The notes under the pieces were generated by a model. It was not told where the DNA came from, made no database searches, and worked only from the letters and a program-made list of their open reading frames with translations. A stretch of DNA of 60,686 nt from an uncultured Lachnospiraceae bacterium (lineage in GTDB: Bacteria; Bacillota; Clostridia; Lachnospirales; Lachnospiraceae), in the NCBI GenBank assembly GCA_947626965.1, contig CANQUH010000004.1:1-60686 (forward strand), in the 5' to 3' direction. Made by a program: the position numbers and the translations under genes. Below, one piece after another: positions 41,313-50,400 of this stretch (its first letter is position 1; each line of letters begins with the position of its first letter).

Positions 41313-42104
41313 ATGTACGAAAAACTTTATTCTTCCATACCGGACACCGACGCTTATCTGAAACGTCTGGATGTTCCGCGCGCATCCTGCCTGGACCAGG
41401 AATATCTGGACCGGCTGATCTACGCGCATCAGTGCCGTATTGTATTTGAAAATCTGGATATCTTTGATTTCCACCGGCCAATCTCTCTGGAAATTCCGCA
41501 TCTTTTTCAGAAGATCATTGTGCAGAAACGCGGCGGCTACTGTTTTGAGCTCAACGCGCTGTTTACACAACTTCTGATCGACCTTGGTTTCCAGGCCCAT
41601 TCCTGCATGTGCCGTATTCTCCGCGGCAAGACCTTCAAAGGTCCGATTCTGCACCGGGGAATTATCGTAAATCTGGAAGGAAAAGAATACTTCTGCGATG
41701 TGGGATACGGCGGTCCGCAGCCGCCAGGACCTGTTCCGATTGAGGACGGCTGTTCCGCAGAACTGCACGGCGAGACCTTCCACATCCGCAGATTCGACGA
41801 CTACTGGTGGACACTCTCCCGCACCACTTCCGGAGGGAATATAGAAGACGTCCTCCAGTTCTACACCATGCCTCAGGATCCTGTGGATTTTCTGACGATT
41901 AACGACTACTGCTCCGGCAACCCCGCTTCCGTATTCACGCAGAAGCGCTTTGTCAATCTCCGGACTCCGGCCGGAAGCCGGAATATTCTGGGAGATGTTT
42001 ACACCTGTGCGGAGAACGGGCAGACTGTCACACAAACGATCCGGGACGACAATGAGTTTTGGGAGATTCTTGAACACTCCTTCTCACTGCACATTCCGGA
42101 TTGA
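41313..42104 (+). CDS. nat: Arylamine N-acetyltransferase
   Basis: A 263-residue cytoplasmic enzyme that transfers acetyl from acetyl-CoA to arylamines or hydrazines. The catalytic triad is visible: C77 in RGGYCFELNALF, H114 in LHRGIIV and D129 in CDVGYGG. Length matches the family. ATG 41313 has AAAGGAG about ten bases upstream. Gut Clostridia carry such genes and can acetylate xenobiotics; the natural substrate here is unknown. A strong terminator follows at 42171-42216. Confidence 0.95.
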   Translation: MYEKLYSSIPDTDAYLKRLDVPRASCLDQEYLDRLIYAHQCRIVFENLDIFDFHRPISLEIPHLFQKIIVQKRGGYCFELNALFTQLLIDLGFQAHSCMCRILRGKTFKGPILHRGIIVNLEGKEYFCDVGYGGPQPPGPVPIEDGCSAELHGETFHIRRFDDYWWTLSRTTSGGNIEDVLQFYTMPQDPVDFLTINDYCSGNPASVFTQKRFVNLRTPAGSRNILGDVYTCAENGQTVTQTIRDDNEFWEILEHSFSLHIPD

Positions 42105-42116
42105 AAAAAATAAGTT

Positions 42117-42159
42117 CGGGTGCTGCGCCAGCAGCAGGTTTCCCTCCCGGGCCTGTGCA
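42117..42159 (+). repeat. Palindromic interspersed repeat, family A copy 4 (partial)
   Basis: CGGGTGCTGCGCCAGCAGC, TTTCCCTCCCGGGC and CCTGTGCA correspond to the 3' half of the family A repeats. It sits directly after the nat stop codon. Confidence 0.5.
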
Positions 42160-42170
42160 TAAGAAAAAGT

Positions 42171-42216
42171 CAGGGCACTATTCCAGTATAAAGCTGGTAA
42201 TAGTACCCTTTTTTCT
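42171..42216 (+). terminator. Rho-independent terminator after nat
   Basis: Long stem GGGCACTATTCCAG / CTGGTAATAGTACCC (one bulge and one mismatch) followed by TTTTTTCTG. Confidence 0.8.
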
Positions 42217-42316
42217 GTTTCCTGCTCTGCTGACGGACCGCTTTATTAAAAATGATTCTGTTCCTGTTTTGCAGTCAGTCAGCTAAAGCCGGTATCCGTA
42301 TTTATCCCTTACAGTT

Positions 42317-43315
42317 TTATATTCCGTAAGTTTCCTTATTGTATCTGTCGATCTCATCCGCGATGATTCGGTCGGTATGCTCATAGATTGTTCCCGCCAG
42401 ACCGTAGGTCATGCAGGGGATGAAATGTCCGCCGGGGCCGTAGGTCTCACATGCATGACGCACATTCGCGCGGATCTCTTCTTCCGTGGAATCGATGCGG
42501 TCGATGCCTGCGTCCAGTCCGCCCATCAGCGTCATGCGTCCGCCAAGCTCTTTCTGGATCTTGACAATGTTGTTCTCCGGAAGAACGCCCTGCCAAATAT
42601 CAATTCCGATTTCAACCATGTCCTCCACGATCGGCTCGCAGAACGAATCCGCATGATGCATAACGATCACACCGTTATCCTTCATGTAGCCGTAGATTCT
42701 CTTATAGTGATCCTTGAAGAATTCCCTCCAGGTATCCGGCTGCATGAACATGCTCATCTTCGCGCCCCAGTCGTCATGGGACAGAATTACGTCGGGATGC
42801 AGATTGTCCACGAGCAGCTTCGCGTAGGTGAAGCGGTACTCCGCGATTACATCGATAAGTTCTTTCATCGCTTCCGGCTCCAGGAGAAGATTCATCAGCG
42901 CATCCTCAAAGCCCATCAGGAAATGGCTCTGCTCAAAAATACCAGTACCCATAAAGCCCATCGTCAGCTTCTCGGTGCGGTCCACGGATGCCGCAAGTTC
43001 CAGGGCATCCTCCCAACCGTCCGTGCAGTTTGCCACAAGATCCGGAACCTTGACGTACTTGCGCCACTCCGTCACGTCAGGGCATACCTTGTTTTCCGGC
43101 GTCACATGCGGCATGGGTCCCGGCGCATCCTCCGGGAAGAGGATCTCCGTCCCCCACCGGTCATGGGAAGTCTTTCCTCTTACGCGGTTGCCTCTGGTAA
43201 ATTTCTGGAGCGGGTCATTCATGACCGGCACAAACGGCTGATACTGATTGACCAGTCTGTCCGGCTTGCCGTCTTTTTTCAGGGTTTCCAGCAGATTTTC
43301 ACGTGCTGTCAGCAT
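42317..43315 (-). CDS. Uroporphyrinogen decarboxylase (UroD)-family protein 1
   Basis: A 332-residue TIM-barrel protein of the UroD/MtaA superfamily: MLTARENLLETLKKDGKPDR start, DRWGTEILFPEDAPG, FEDALMNLLLEPEAMKELID, and a metal-site region VIVMHHADSFCEPI. In corrinoid methyltransferases of this fold a His-x-Cys site activates a methyl thiol; here the pattern is HHADSFC. It starts one base after the stop of the second UroD gene and shares GGGGGA upstream of ATG 43315. Encoded after a sugar-type transporter, it is probably a methyl transfer or C-C bond enzyme for an imported compound rather than a haem enzyme, since no hem genes are near. Confidence 0.82.
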   Translation of the reverse strand: MLTARENLLETLKKDGKPDRLVNQYQPFVPVMNDPLQKFTRGNRVRGKTSHDRWGTEILFPEDAPGPMPHVTPENKVCPDVTEWRKYVKVPDLVANCTDGWEDALELAASVDRTEKLTMGFMGTGIFEQSHFLMGFEDALMNLLLEPEAMKELIDVIAEYRFTYAKLLVDNLHPDVILSHDDWGAKMSMFMQPDTWREFFKDHYKRIYGYMKDNGVIVMHHADSFCEPIVEDMVEIGIDIWQGVLPENNIVKIQKELGGRMTLMGGLDAGIDRIDSTEEEIRANVRHACETYGPGGHFIPCMTYGLAGTIYEHTDRIIADEIDRYNKETYGI

Positions 43316-43316
43316 A

Positions 43317-44372
43317 CTATTCCCCCATTTCCATATATTTCATCCTGCTGTAGCGGTACAATTCCTGTGCAAGATCAACCGCGCGGTTTGGCTTTTCGTC
43401 GCGCAGACGGCAGGCAAAACGTCCCGTCATCGCAAGGTCATCCACCCTCTTGTGGATGTCCGCAACCGCGTCCTCATCGCTCATATCCGCAGGAATGATG
43501 TACAGCGTGCACTGTGCGAGATCCTTTCCGTATTCTTCCATGATTGCCTTTTTGTCGTTCGCGGTGTCCTGTCCTTCCCACGCGTCAAATCCGGCCTCGA
43601 TGATCAGCGGCATCAGAGTCTTGATGCATCCGCAGGAATGCAGGCAGATGTACATTCCAAGATCATGCGCTGCTTTTGTGATCTTCTTGTACTGCGGAAC
43701 AAACATCTCCTCATAGATAGACGGTGAGAAGAACGTGCTCTTCTGCGTTCCCATGTCGTCATGGAACAGGATCATATCCACATTATAGACTTCCTTGGCA
43801 ATTTTGATCAGTTCAATATGCCAGTCCGCCAGCTTGTCATAAAACTCGTTCAGCTCTTCCGGCTCCTCAAGCAGCGCGCAGAACGCATCTTCAAAGCCGA
43901 TCAGATCCGCCGTTCTTTCAAAGAAACCATTCACGATTACGAAATACGAGAGACGGTCTTCCGCGATCCTGCCCTTGTAATTCTCCTCATAGTCCTTCTT
44001 CCAGTCTACCTTGGAAAGATCCGGCCACACAAGCTCCTCGCGCCATCTGGTGATGTCTGACAGTCTTCTTGTCCCCGGCTTCACCATCGCCGCTTTCGTC
44101 TTCGGCTCGTACTCCCACTCGATTCCGAACCAGTCGGTTCCGCCGAAGTTTCTCGCCCTCGCGTCGTCCATCACGAGTGGCTGCACTGCATTGTTGTCCA
44201 GCGTCTGGTTCGGAACCCACAGAGGCATCTTCCCTTCCAGCATGCGAATCATGTTTTCCTTCGGAGTGATCGGATAATTGTATCGCGGAACGATGGAATC
44301 CGGCGCTCCGTAGATACCGGGCATATTATATTCGCCTATAACTTTCAGTTCTTCCTCATTAAATACAGCCAT
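43317..44372 (-). CDS. Uroporphyrinogen decarboxylase (UroD)-family protein 2
   Basis: A 351-residue paralogue of the next gene: KENMIRMLEGKMPLWVPNQ, DWFGIEWEYEPK, FEDAFCALLEEPEELNEFYD, FHDDMGTQKSTFFSP and CLHSCGCIKTLMPLI, the last giving a His-Ser-Cys metal motif closer to MtaA/MtbA methyltransferases than in gene 1. The pair, one base apart, may form a heterodimer. Its start at 44372 follows the transporter gene by about 95 bp, which contain a GC hairpin around 44403-44434. Substrate unknown; O- or S-demethylation is a reasonable guess. Confidence 0.82.
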   Translation of the reverse strand: MAVFNEEELKVIGEYNMPGIYGAPDSIVPRYNYPITPKENMIRMLEGKMPLWVPNQTLDNNAVQPLVMDDARARNFGGTDWFGIEWEYEPKTKAAMVKPGTRRLSDITRWREELVWPDLSKVDWKKDYEENYKGRIAEDRLSYFVIVNGFFERTADLIGFEDAFCALLEEPEELNEFYDKLADWHIELIKIAKEVYNVDMILFHDDMGTQKSTFFSPSIYEEMFVPQYKKITKAAHDLGMYICLHSCGCIKTLMPLIIEAGFDAWEGQDTANDKKAIMEEYGKDLAQCTLYIIPADMSDEDAVADIHKRVDDLAMTGRFACRLRDEKPNRAVDLAQELYRYSRMKYMEMGE

Positions 44373-44468
44373 TGTTTTCTCCTCTTATTCATATCTCAAT
44401 ATCGGGACCGGCCGCAAAATACGAAACCGGCCCGTATGATATTTTTCTATCTCCGCTCTAAACAGATT

Positions 44469-45872
44469 TTAATTCTGACGTGCCGCGATCTCCGCCTGAT
44501 ACTGCTCAACCTTTTCCTTCGTGATGCGGAATCCGAGCAGCAGCAGAACACCTGCAGCAACCAGCGCCAGCGCCGGAACAACCATGAATGCCATACAGAT
44601 TGCCTTCTTCAGACCTTCTGTCGCCGCCGCGGGATCAATACTGGAACTGAACGCTCCGATTGCCAGACACGCGTTGATGATGATACCACGCGTCATAACG
44701 CCAACCTTCAGCGGCACATTCTGCAGACCGCTGATCCAGCCGGTCGCATTCTTTCCGGTCTTCCACTCGGAGTAGATAATCGTATCCGCGTAAAGAGCCG
44801 GCGTGCAGGCATAAGCTACGCCGTAACCGAACTGTGCAATGGACATCAGCACGATAACCAGCATCACGTTGGAATATGTAAAGTTCGCGGCGATCAGAAC
44901 CACTGCCATCGCGAGGAAGGTAACGATCGTCGTCGTACGGGTGGTGAGCGTCTTTGCAAGTGTCTTTGCGAAGTAGGATCCGACTACGCAGAGAATGTTG
45001 GACACCAGTATGTAAGTTGCCAGAAGCCCCGCATCCTGCGCTACATAAGTAAAGTAATACGTTGCGGCTCCCATGCAGACAAAATTGAACATCCACTTTG
45101 CCAGGTCGGACAGAAGAAGCACCATCAGCGGAGGATTCTGCAGCAAAGCTTTCACGAGGTCTCCGCCGGAAGTCTTGGACGTGTCTTTTTTCGCACTCGA
45201 ATTATCGGCCGGAACTTCCACTTCCTCATATCCGTCAAACATCTTAAAGTGTGCAAAATACAGAACGGCCATCACACAGCCGAGAACAAACGCTGTCGCC
45301 GCGTACTGATTTGTCTCTCCGATAATACCTGCGAAGAGCGCTGCCAGAGGCGGTCCTACGTAAGAGAAAATGATCTTGGAAAAGTTCGCCCACGCCGCGC
45401 GCGTAGAAGAAAGCTGCGCCCTGTCGCCCGGAGTTTTTCCCGCAACCGAGATCATGGATACGTTGGCAACATAGGGGAAGTTCCAGACTACATGGCTCAG
45501 GATCGCGCCAAGAATGATCACGGCAATTGACAATGGCCCGTCGCCGATTTTCAGGAACTGGAATGCGTACAGGAACGGAACCAGCCAGGGAAGCAGAACC
45601 AGCCAGGAGCGGTAACGTCCCCATTTTTTAGGTTTGATACTGTTCAGAACCGCTCCGTAGATCCATGACAGACATGCGTCGACCAGACTCGCCGTAGTTG
45701 TGATAAAGGAAACAACTCCAAGGGGGAATTGTGCCAGGTTCGTCAGAAAGATATTGAAATAATAACTCTCGACGTTGGACATGAGTGTGAAACCGCAGTC
45801 ACCCACGCCATAGAACATCTTCAGGGCTTTGCTCAGGCCCTTCGGCTGTTTCTTGTTACCGGTGTCGCTCAT
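44469..45872 (-). CDS. MFS transporter, glycoside-pentoside-hexuronide:cation symporter (GPH) family
   Basis: A 467-residue, twelve-helix transporter. N-terminal LKMFYGVGDCGFTLMSNVES with NIFLTNLAQFPLG, and VWNFPYVANVSMISVAGKTPGDRAQLSS are characteristic of the GPH (MelB-like) family. It likely imports a glycoside or related small molecule with Na+ or H+. ATG 45872 has AAAGGAGAG upstream; the promoter is at 45918-45946. It heads an operon with the two UroD-family genes, so its cargo is probably their substrate, for example a methoxylated or glycosylated compound. Confidence 0.88.
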   Translation of the reverse strand: MSDTGNKKQPKGLSKALKMFYGVGDCGFTLMSNVESYYFNIFLTNLAQFPLGVVSFITTTASLVDACLSWIYGAVLNSIKPKKWGRYRSWLVLLPWLVPFLYAFQFLKIGDGPLSIAVIILGAILSHVVWNFPYVANVSMISVAGKTPGDRAQLSSTRAAWANFSKIIFSYVGPPLAALFAGIIGETNQYAATAFVLGCVMAVLYFAHFKMFDGYEEVEVPADNSSAKKDTSKTSGGDLVKALLQNPPLMVLLLSDLAKWMFNFVCMGAATYYFTYVAQDAGLLATYILVSNILCVVGSYFAKTLAKTLTTRTTTIVTFLAMAVVLIAANFTYSNVMLVIVLMSIAQFGYGVAYACTPALYADTIIYSEWKTGKNATGWISGLQNVPLKVGVMTRGIIINACLAIGAFSSSIDPAAATEGLKKAICMAFMVVPALALVAAGVLLLLGFRITKEKVEQYQAEIAARQN

Positions 45873-45917
45873 AGTAATCTCTCCTTTCATTTTTCATAAA
45901 ATTTTTATAATAAAGTA

Positions 45918-45946
45918 AGTATAATCTATGATTTTCGACAGGTAAA
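45918..45946 (-). promoter_or_regulatory. Promoter of the transporter-UroD operon
   Basis: Minus strand: TTTACC (45946-45941), 17 bp spacer, TATACT (45923-45918); leader about 45 nt, A/T-rich. Confidence 0.55.
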
Positions 45947-46050
45947 TCCGCAGAATGACCTAATTTCCAACCGGAGATTCAGACATTTTGTACAATGGTT
46001 TTAGGAAATATGCCCATAATATTTCCATATTTCATAAACTTTCTGGTTTT

Positions 46051-46743
46051 TCATATGTTTTCCTGATTCTGAATCAGCTCCTGATATTTCTGTTCTATAT
46101 ATTCACGGGGCTTGATCTTTTTCTTAAGACCGTAGTGATAGATATCCAGCCACAGTTTTTCAGCATCCTCGTCCGGTTCATCCTCATCTTCCATCCACTC
46201 CGCGATCTCCAGCGCACTGTACAGGACAGCCTCCCGATCATTTTCCCTGCAGTGCGCAAAGTAATAATCGAGTCCTTTCTTCACTTCCGCCAGCTCAATG
46301 GAAATGATCAAAAACATATCGCACAGATGATTTACCGCTTTCTCAACAAAATAACTGTCGTTGCTATTTTTCTTCATGTCTGCCAGACGTTTCTCCTCAC
46401 TTTCCGTCTGCGCCTTTATCTCTTCCAGAGCAAGATATTTCACATCACTGGTTTTCAGTTCTCCGACCAGTACAAATACCGGTTCCACTGACAAATTCTC
46501 AGGGCTTATCCCCCCTTTGACAGCCATGGCAATCGCCGACGCAATATTTTCCTTTGTATAACCATCCTCAAATGTCTTTTTCAGCAGCACCTGAAAAAGC
46601 TCCGGCTGCTGCCACCCAATCGAGCGAAATGGATCCTCGGTAGAAAACAGGTAGTAATTGCAGGCTGTACACAACAGTTTGTACAACTCTGTAAACAGTC
46701 TGACCATCTCCGGATAATATGCGTTCCCGGCCTTGATTTTCAA
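46051..46743 (-). CDS. Unknown helical protein
   Basis: A 230-residue protein that I do not recognise. It appears alpha-helical and cytoplasmic, with an acidic C-terminal patch EWMEDEDEPDEDAEKLWLD and no membrane helix or catalytic motif. The first codon in frame with AAAAGGAG upstream is TTG 46743, although the spacing is short; ATG 46707 is an alternative. A/T content is higher than in most neighbours, and it lies beside a truncated gene and a 21 bp tandem repeat, so this stretch (46.0-47.7 kb) looks like accessory DNA. Function unknown. Confidence 0.6.
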   Translation of the reverse strand: MKIKAGNAYYPEMVRLFTELYKLLCTACNYYLFSTEDPFRSIGWQQPELFQVLLKKTFEDGYTKENIASAIAMAVKGGISPENLSVEPVFVLVGELKTSDVKYLALEEIKAQTESEEKRLADMKKNSNDSYFVEKAVNHLCDMFLIISIELAEVKKGLDYYFAHCRENDREAVLYSALEIAEWMEDEDEPDEDAEKLWLDIYHYGLKKKIKPREYIEQKYQELIQNQENI

Positions 46744-46810
46744 AAACTCCTTTTGAATAATTTTATCCGCTTACTAGCCGGTATTAAGTCAAAACTAAAA
46801 ACAATTCAAC

Positions 46811-46861
46811 AATCAATACTTCAACTTGAATAATCAATACTTCAACTTGAATAATCAATTT
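46811..46861 (+). repeat. 21 bp tandem repeat
   Basis: AATCAATACTTCAACTTGAAT occurs twice in a row (46811-46831, 46832-46852) with a third partial copy that runs into the end of the truncated AlbA_2-type gene. Each unit includes TTCAACTTGAA, an inverted repeat. Confidence 0.85.
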
Positions 46862-47661
46862 ATCAGTAGATAATAAACGTGCCGCCCATTTCTTTTCTTT
46901 GTAAGCAATCCCTTGTTTATCATCCTGTTCAGTGCTACAGAAGCACCCTGCAATGTGGAAATTCCGGTTATATCAACAACTTGTTGCGACGTGATCATAC
47001 CATTTGCTTTAACATAATCATAAATTTTCTGATCTGTTTCATTCAAAATTATTTCCGGTTCCGGTATATCCTGGATTGTCATTTGTTCTGGCTGTATTAC
47101 ATATTCATCATTAAGACGGTAGGTTGTCCATCTCCCTTTCCGTTCGGGGATCAGCATCTTATTATTAACCAGATGGTATAAATATTTTCCCACATCCGTA
47201 GAATGTTCACCTAACACGATTTGCAGGCGGCTGTTTGATACTTTTTCCTCAAGATATGCAGTTGCCAGAATAATCTGTTCCTGTGAAAGCAAATGCTGAT
47301 AATTTACTCCAAATTTTTTTATCAAAAATTCTGTACATTCTGTCGGCATTAACGATATTGTCCATAGCTTCAGTTCTACAACATGTAATTCCTGGTCATC
47401 ATATAAATCAGGCTGCCTCCATTTTTCCCCTCCCCATGCCTTCAAAATTGCCGGGAAGCCAGAACCAATATTATCACCCAACCCAATCATCCTGAACATA
47501 TTCTGAATTTTAGGATTCCGGGCAACAGAATGCCCTCCTTCATAAATTGACAGTACTGGTAATTTCAGGTTCCCCGGATTCGAAAAGAAGAACCCATTTT
47601 CCTGCTTTATGACTTTTAAGATCCCGGTGCTGTAGTAATCAGCATGAATAACCATATTCAC
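46855..47661 (-). pseudogene. N-terminally truncated AlbA_2/RecG-like ATP-binding transcriptional regulator
   Basis: The 268-residue frame begins inside a conserved block: VNMVIHADYYSTGILKVIKQ, FFFSNPGNLKLPVLSIYEGG, NPKIQNMFRMIGLGDNIGSG match the C-terminal ATPase-like half of proteins that normally start with an AlbA_2 (Schlafen-type) DNA-binding domain of about 200-300 residues. That N-terminus is missing and an in-frame TGA lies 10 codons upstream of the first possible start. The C-terminal part has two winged-helix-like segments (SNSRLQIVLGEHSTDVGKYL, and GMITSQQVVDITGISTLQGA). No Shine-Dalgarno sequence is evident. A 5' deletion is likely, although a short functional repressor cannot be excluded. 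Confidence 0.65.
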
Positions 47662-47724
47662 AATAGATATTATATTCCTTCAGAACCTCTTTGTATATCT
47701 ATAATACTTTAAAAAACAAAAAAC

Positions 47725-48534
47725 TTACATTTTTCGCTTCCCATCCATCACCTTGCAGAACACCACCGCCACCGCCGTACTCACCGCCGTCGCCGCAATC
47801 GCCGGCCCTACGATTGCCGTCGGATTCACGCTGCCGTACTGCGCGCGGTACGCGATCACATTCACCGGGATCAGTTGCAGCGACGAGATATTCAGAATCA
47901 GGAAAGTGCACATCTCGTTGCTGGCCGTGCCGCGCGGGCGGGCAGGGATCCTGCTGCCTGCCGCGTTGCGGCCAGTTGTCTGTCGATTTGCCTTTTTCAG
48001 CCATTGTCCTGCCGATCTGCCGTTTGTTTTTCCAGACCGGACGTCTGTTTTTCTTGTCGCTCCTGCCCATCTGTCCTGACCTGCCGGTTCTGCTGCCCAT
48101 TCTTCTTCTGCCGACCTTTTCAGATTCCCTGACTCTTTTAACCCTGCAGACTCTGCCGCCCGCCGCTCTTCTTCCAGTTTCGCCAGGCTCTCCATCGCTT
48201 TCAATCCTGCAGGCGTCGCGGCCCAGCCAAGGCCCAGGAAATTCGCGATAAAATTCGTCGTGATATGCTGCTCCGCTTCATGGCCCTCCGGTATTCCTGG
48301 AAATAAAAAGCGGATGAAAGGCTGAATCAGCCTTGAGATTGACTGAATCAGCCCCGCATCCTCCGCAATTTTCATAATTCCCATCCAGAGCGCCATCACG
48401 CCGAGCATCGTGATACACAGCGTCACTGCCTCCTTTGACGAGGACAGTACCGCCTCTGATACCGCGTCGACATTCCCCGTGACTATTCCGTAAATGATTC
48501 CAACAAGTATCATGCTTCCCCAGAGATAATTCAT
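47725..48534 (-). CDS. spmA: Spore maturation protein A (nucleoside-recognition domain), with insertion
   Basis: A 269-residue membrane protein needed in Bacillus for spore core dehydration. Conserved parts: MNYLWGSMILVGIIYGIVTG, KEAVTLCITMLGVMALWMGI, TTNFIANFLGLGWAATPAGL and MCTFLILNISSLQLIPVNVI. Between them lies a hydrophilic insertion of about 80 residues (47923-48174) rich in Arg, Ala, Gly and Lys which is absent from the usual protein of about 195 residues. I use ATG 48534; upstream in-frame codons lack conservation. The partner gene spmB, normally next, is missing; a truncated AlbA_2-type gene stands in its place. Supports an endospore-forming ancestry. Confidence 0.85.
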   Translation of the reverse strand: MNYLWGSMILVGIIYGIVTGNVDAVSEAVLSSSKEAVTLCITMLGVMALWMGIMKIAEDAGLIQSISRLIQPFIRFLFPGIPEGHEAEQHITTNFIANFLGLGWAATPAGLKAMESLAKLEEERRAAESAGLKESGNLKRSAEEEWAAEPAGQDRWAGATRKTDVRSGKTNGRSAGQWLKKANRQTTGRNAAGSRIPARPRGTASNEMCTFLILNISSLQLIPVNVIAYRAQYGSVNPTAIVGPAIAATAVSTAVAVVFCKVMDGKRKM

Positions 48535-48741
48535 AATCGACCTTCCTGACGCGGCACTAAAATTCTGTTGATACAGTATACTAAGCCGACATCCAAAAAA
48601 GAACATTCCAGGATCGAAAATGTCTGCTGTCACTGGCCCGAATCTTGCACGCAAAACTCGCACGAGAATCCTGAATCTCGTCAAGAAGCCGCAAAAAGGG
48701 AAGAATGTCTCTGGTCAATTTATCCTCCCATCATTTTTCCG

Positions 48742-50349
48742 TCAGACATCCGCGGCCTTCTCCCCCAGAATCCCTTTCAGATCCAGGCCGTAGCGCCCGG
48801 CGATATCGCGCGCGTAGCTCAGACCGTCCGGCGTCGTGCGGGAAATACGGTAACTCCTGCTGCCGTCCTCCTTATTTTCCATCAAAGCGACGAGATTGTC
48901 GATCTTTCCCCTGTTCCCGGGATATGAATTGTATTTGTCAATCTGCTGCGGAAGATCGTGAATATGTGTAACGTAAATGCCGCCGCAGCCGATCACGCCG
49001 ATTCCGGTCAGGACTTCGGACGCGATATAGCCTGCCTCAAGGCCGCTCGTGCTCGAAAATGTTTCATCCATCAGCAGCATATCCGTGTCCGTAAGTTTCT
49101 TCATGATCGCGCCAAGGCGCGCGCACTCGCTCTCAAGCCGGCCTTTCCCGTAATTGTCTTCATCTGAAGACGGGAAATGCGTGTAGATGCCTGTCACCGG
49201 ACTCATACAGGCTTTTTCGGCCGGAACAAAGAGACCGAGCTGGAACAGCGCCTGCGCCATACCGATCGAGTAGGCAAAAATCGATTTTCCCCCGTGATTC
49301 GGTCCGGTCACGAGATAGAAGCGTCCGTTCTCATCGAAAGTAAAGGAATTTGAGACAATCGTCTTCTCCACTTCCTGCCGCGCAAGGCCCGGATTGTAGA
49401 CCTGCTCCAGATCACACTTTTTCTCCTGCATCGGCGCAATCTGCGGGCGGCACATCGGCAGTCCCAGCGCACGCATTTCAAGAATGAATTTCACGCCGGC
49501 TGTCAGAAAACGGATATCATCGAGCAGCGACACAAAAAGCGCTGTATTTACGCCGAAATATTTATGTACCAGAGGCTCGAAACTGCGCAGAGATTTTTTG
49601 TAAATCGTTGTCAAAGCGGACTGCACCGAGTAATTCAGCGCTTTCAGTTCCTCTCCGTGGAGTCCTTTCGCGAGCGGATACAGCGGAGACATCAGCGTGT
49701 GCTTCTCCATCGGATCTTTCTTCAGCAGTTTGTCCATGATTGTTCCTGCGCGGAAATGCTTCGTCTCCACCGAGATCACACCGCCCTCTTTAACGCTCAG
49801 CGATTCGTCGAGATTGATACCCACTGTGATGCTCTTGATGCTGCCGAACCGGGTTTCCATCTTCGACAGCTCCGTGCTGAGATTCTTAAAATCATCGCTC
49901 TCCGCGATGGACATGATCTCATCTCGGAAGTTTTTCATGCCTTCTGACTGAAAAACGAGACCGCGAAGCCCATCCGCGAACAGCTCCACGATCTCCTGAT
50001 ACATCTCAAGAAAGCGCACCGAGCTTAGCGCGGAATCCACGCTGAAGTCACAGCTCAGTACACGTCTCATTTCCTGTATATTGCATATAACCGGAATTGA
50101 CCTGCAGAATACATCGTACAGAGATGGATTTTCCACAACGTCCTCCACGATGGACAGACGATAGTCCAGCACTTTCTCATCCGTCGAGAAAAAATTATCG
50201 AGTGAAAGATTCGCAAGTCCCCGGAACCGTTCATTGACCAGAACTACCATGCTGTCGATCTGCAGCGAACTGATAAACTGAAAATCTTTCATCGTCTTCT
50301 CCTGATCCCTGTCATAATCAGGCGGATACAGCAAACGAAAACCTTCCAT
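48742..50349 (-). CDS. MutS-family ATPase lacking mismatch-recognition domain
   Basis: A protein of about 535 residues resembling the core and ATPase parts of MutS. N-terminal helical region corresponds to the lever/clamp (SLDNFFSTDEKVLDYRLSIVED), then the ATPase with Walker A GPNHGGKS, Walker B LLMDETFSST and YVTHIHDLP switch. The mismatch-binding domain and the Smr nuclease of MutS2 are absent, as in the MutS-like proteins of unknown role found near metabolic genes. GTG 50361 and ATG 50349 both open the frame; GGTGG eight bases before the ATG favours it. It follows the glycosyltransferase gene by about 50 bp. DNA substrate unknown. Confidence 0.85.
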   Translation of the reverse strand: MEGFRLLYPPDYDRDQEKTMKDFQFISSLQIDSMVVLVNERFRGLANLSLDNFFSTDEKVLDYRLSIVEDVVENPSLYDVFCRSIPVICNIQEMRRVLSCDFSVDSALSSVRFLEMYQEIVELFADGLRGLVFQSEGMKNFRDEIMSIAESDDFKNLSTELSKMETRFGSIKSITVGINLDESLSVKEGGVISVETKHFRAGTIMDKLLKKDPMEKHTLMSPLYPLAKGLHGEELKALNYSVQSALTTIYKKSLRSFEPLVHKYFGVNTALFVSLLDDIRFLTAGVKFILEMRALGLPMCRPQIAPMQEKKCDLEQVYNPGLARQEVEKTIVSNSFTFDENGRFYLVTGPNHGGKSIFAYSIGMAQALFQLGLFVPAEKACMSPVTGIYTHFPSSDEDNYGKGRLESECARLGAIMKKLTDTDMLLMDETFSSTSGLEAGYIASEVLTGIGVIGCGGIYVTHIHDLPQQIDKYNSYPGNRGKIDNLVALMENKEDGSRSYRISRTTPDGLSYARDIAGRYGLDLKGILGEKAADV

Positions 50350-50400
50350 CACAAAATCCACCGGGTGCGGTTTTCCCGGCTCCTCCTTTCCCGGTTCCGC

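Noticed and set aside
42317-44372. Haem synthesis gene hemE
   Set aside because: The two adjacent UroD-like proteins are divergent, carry thiol-methyltransferase-type metal motifs and lie with a transporter, not with hem genes.
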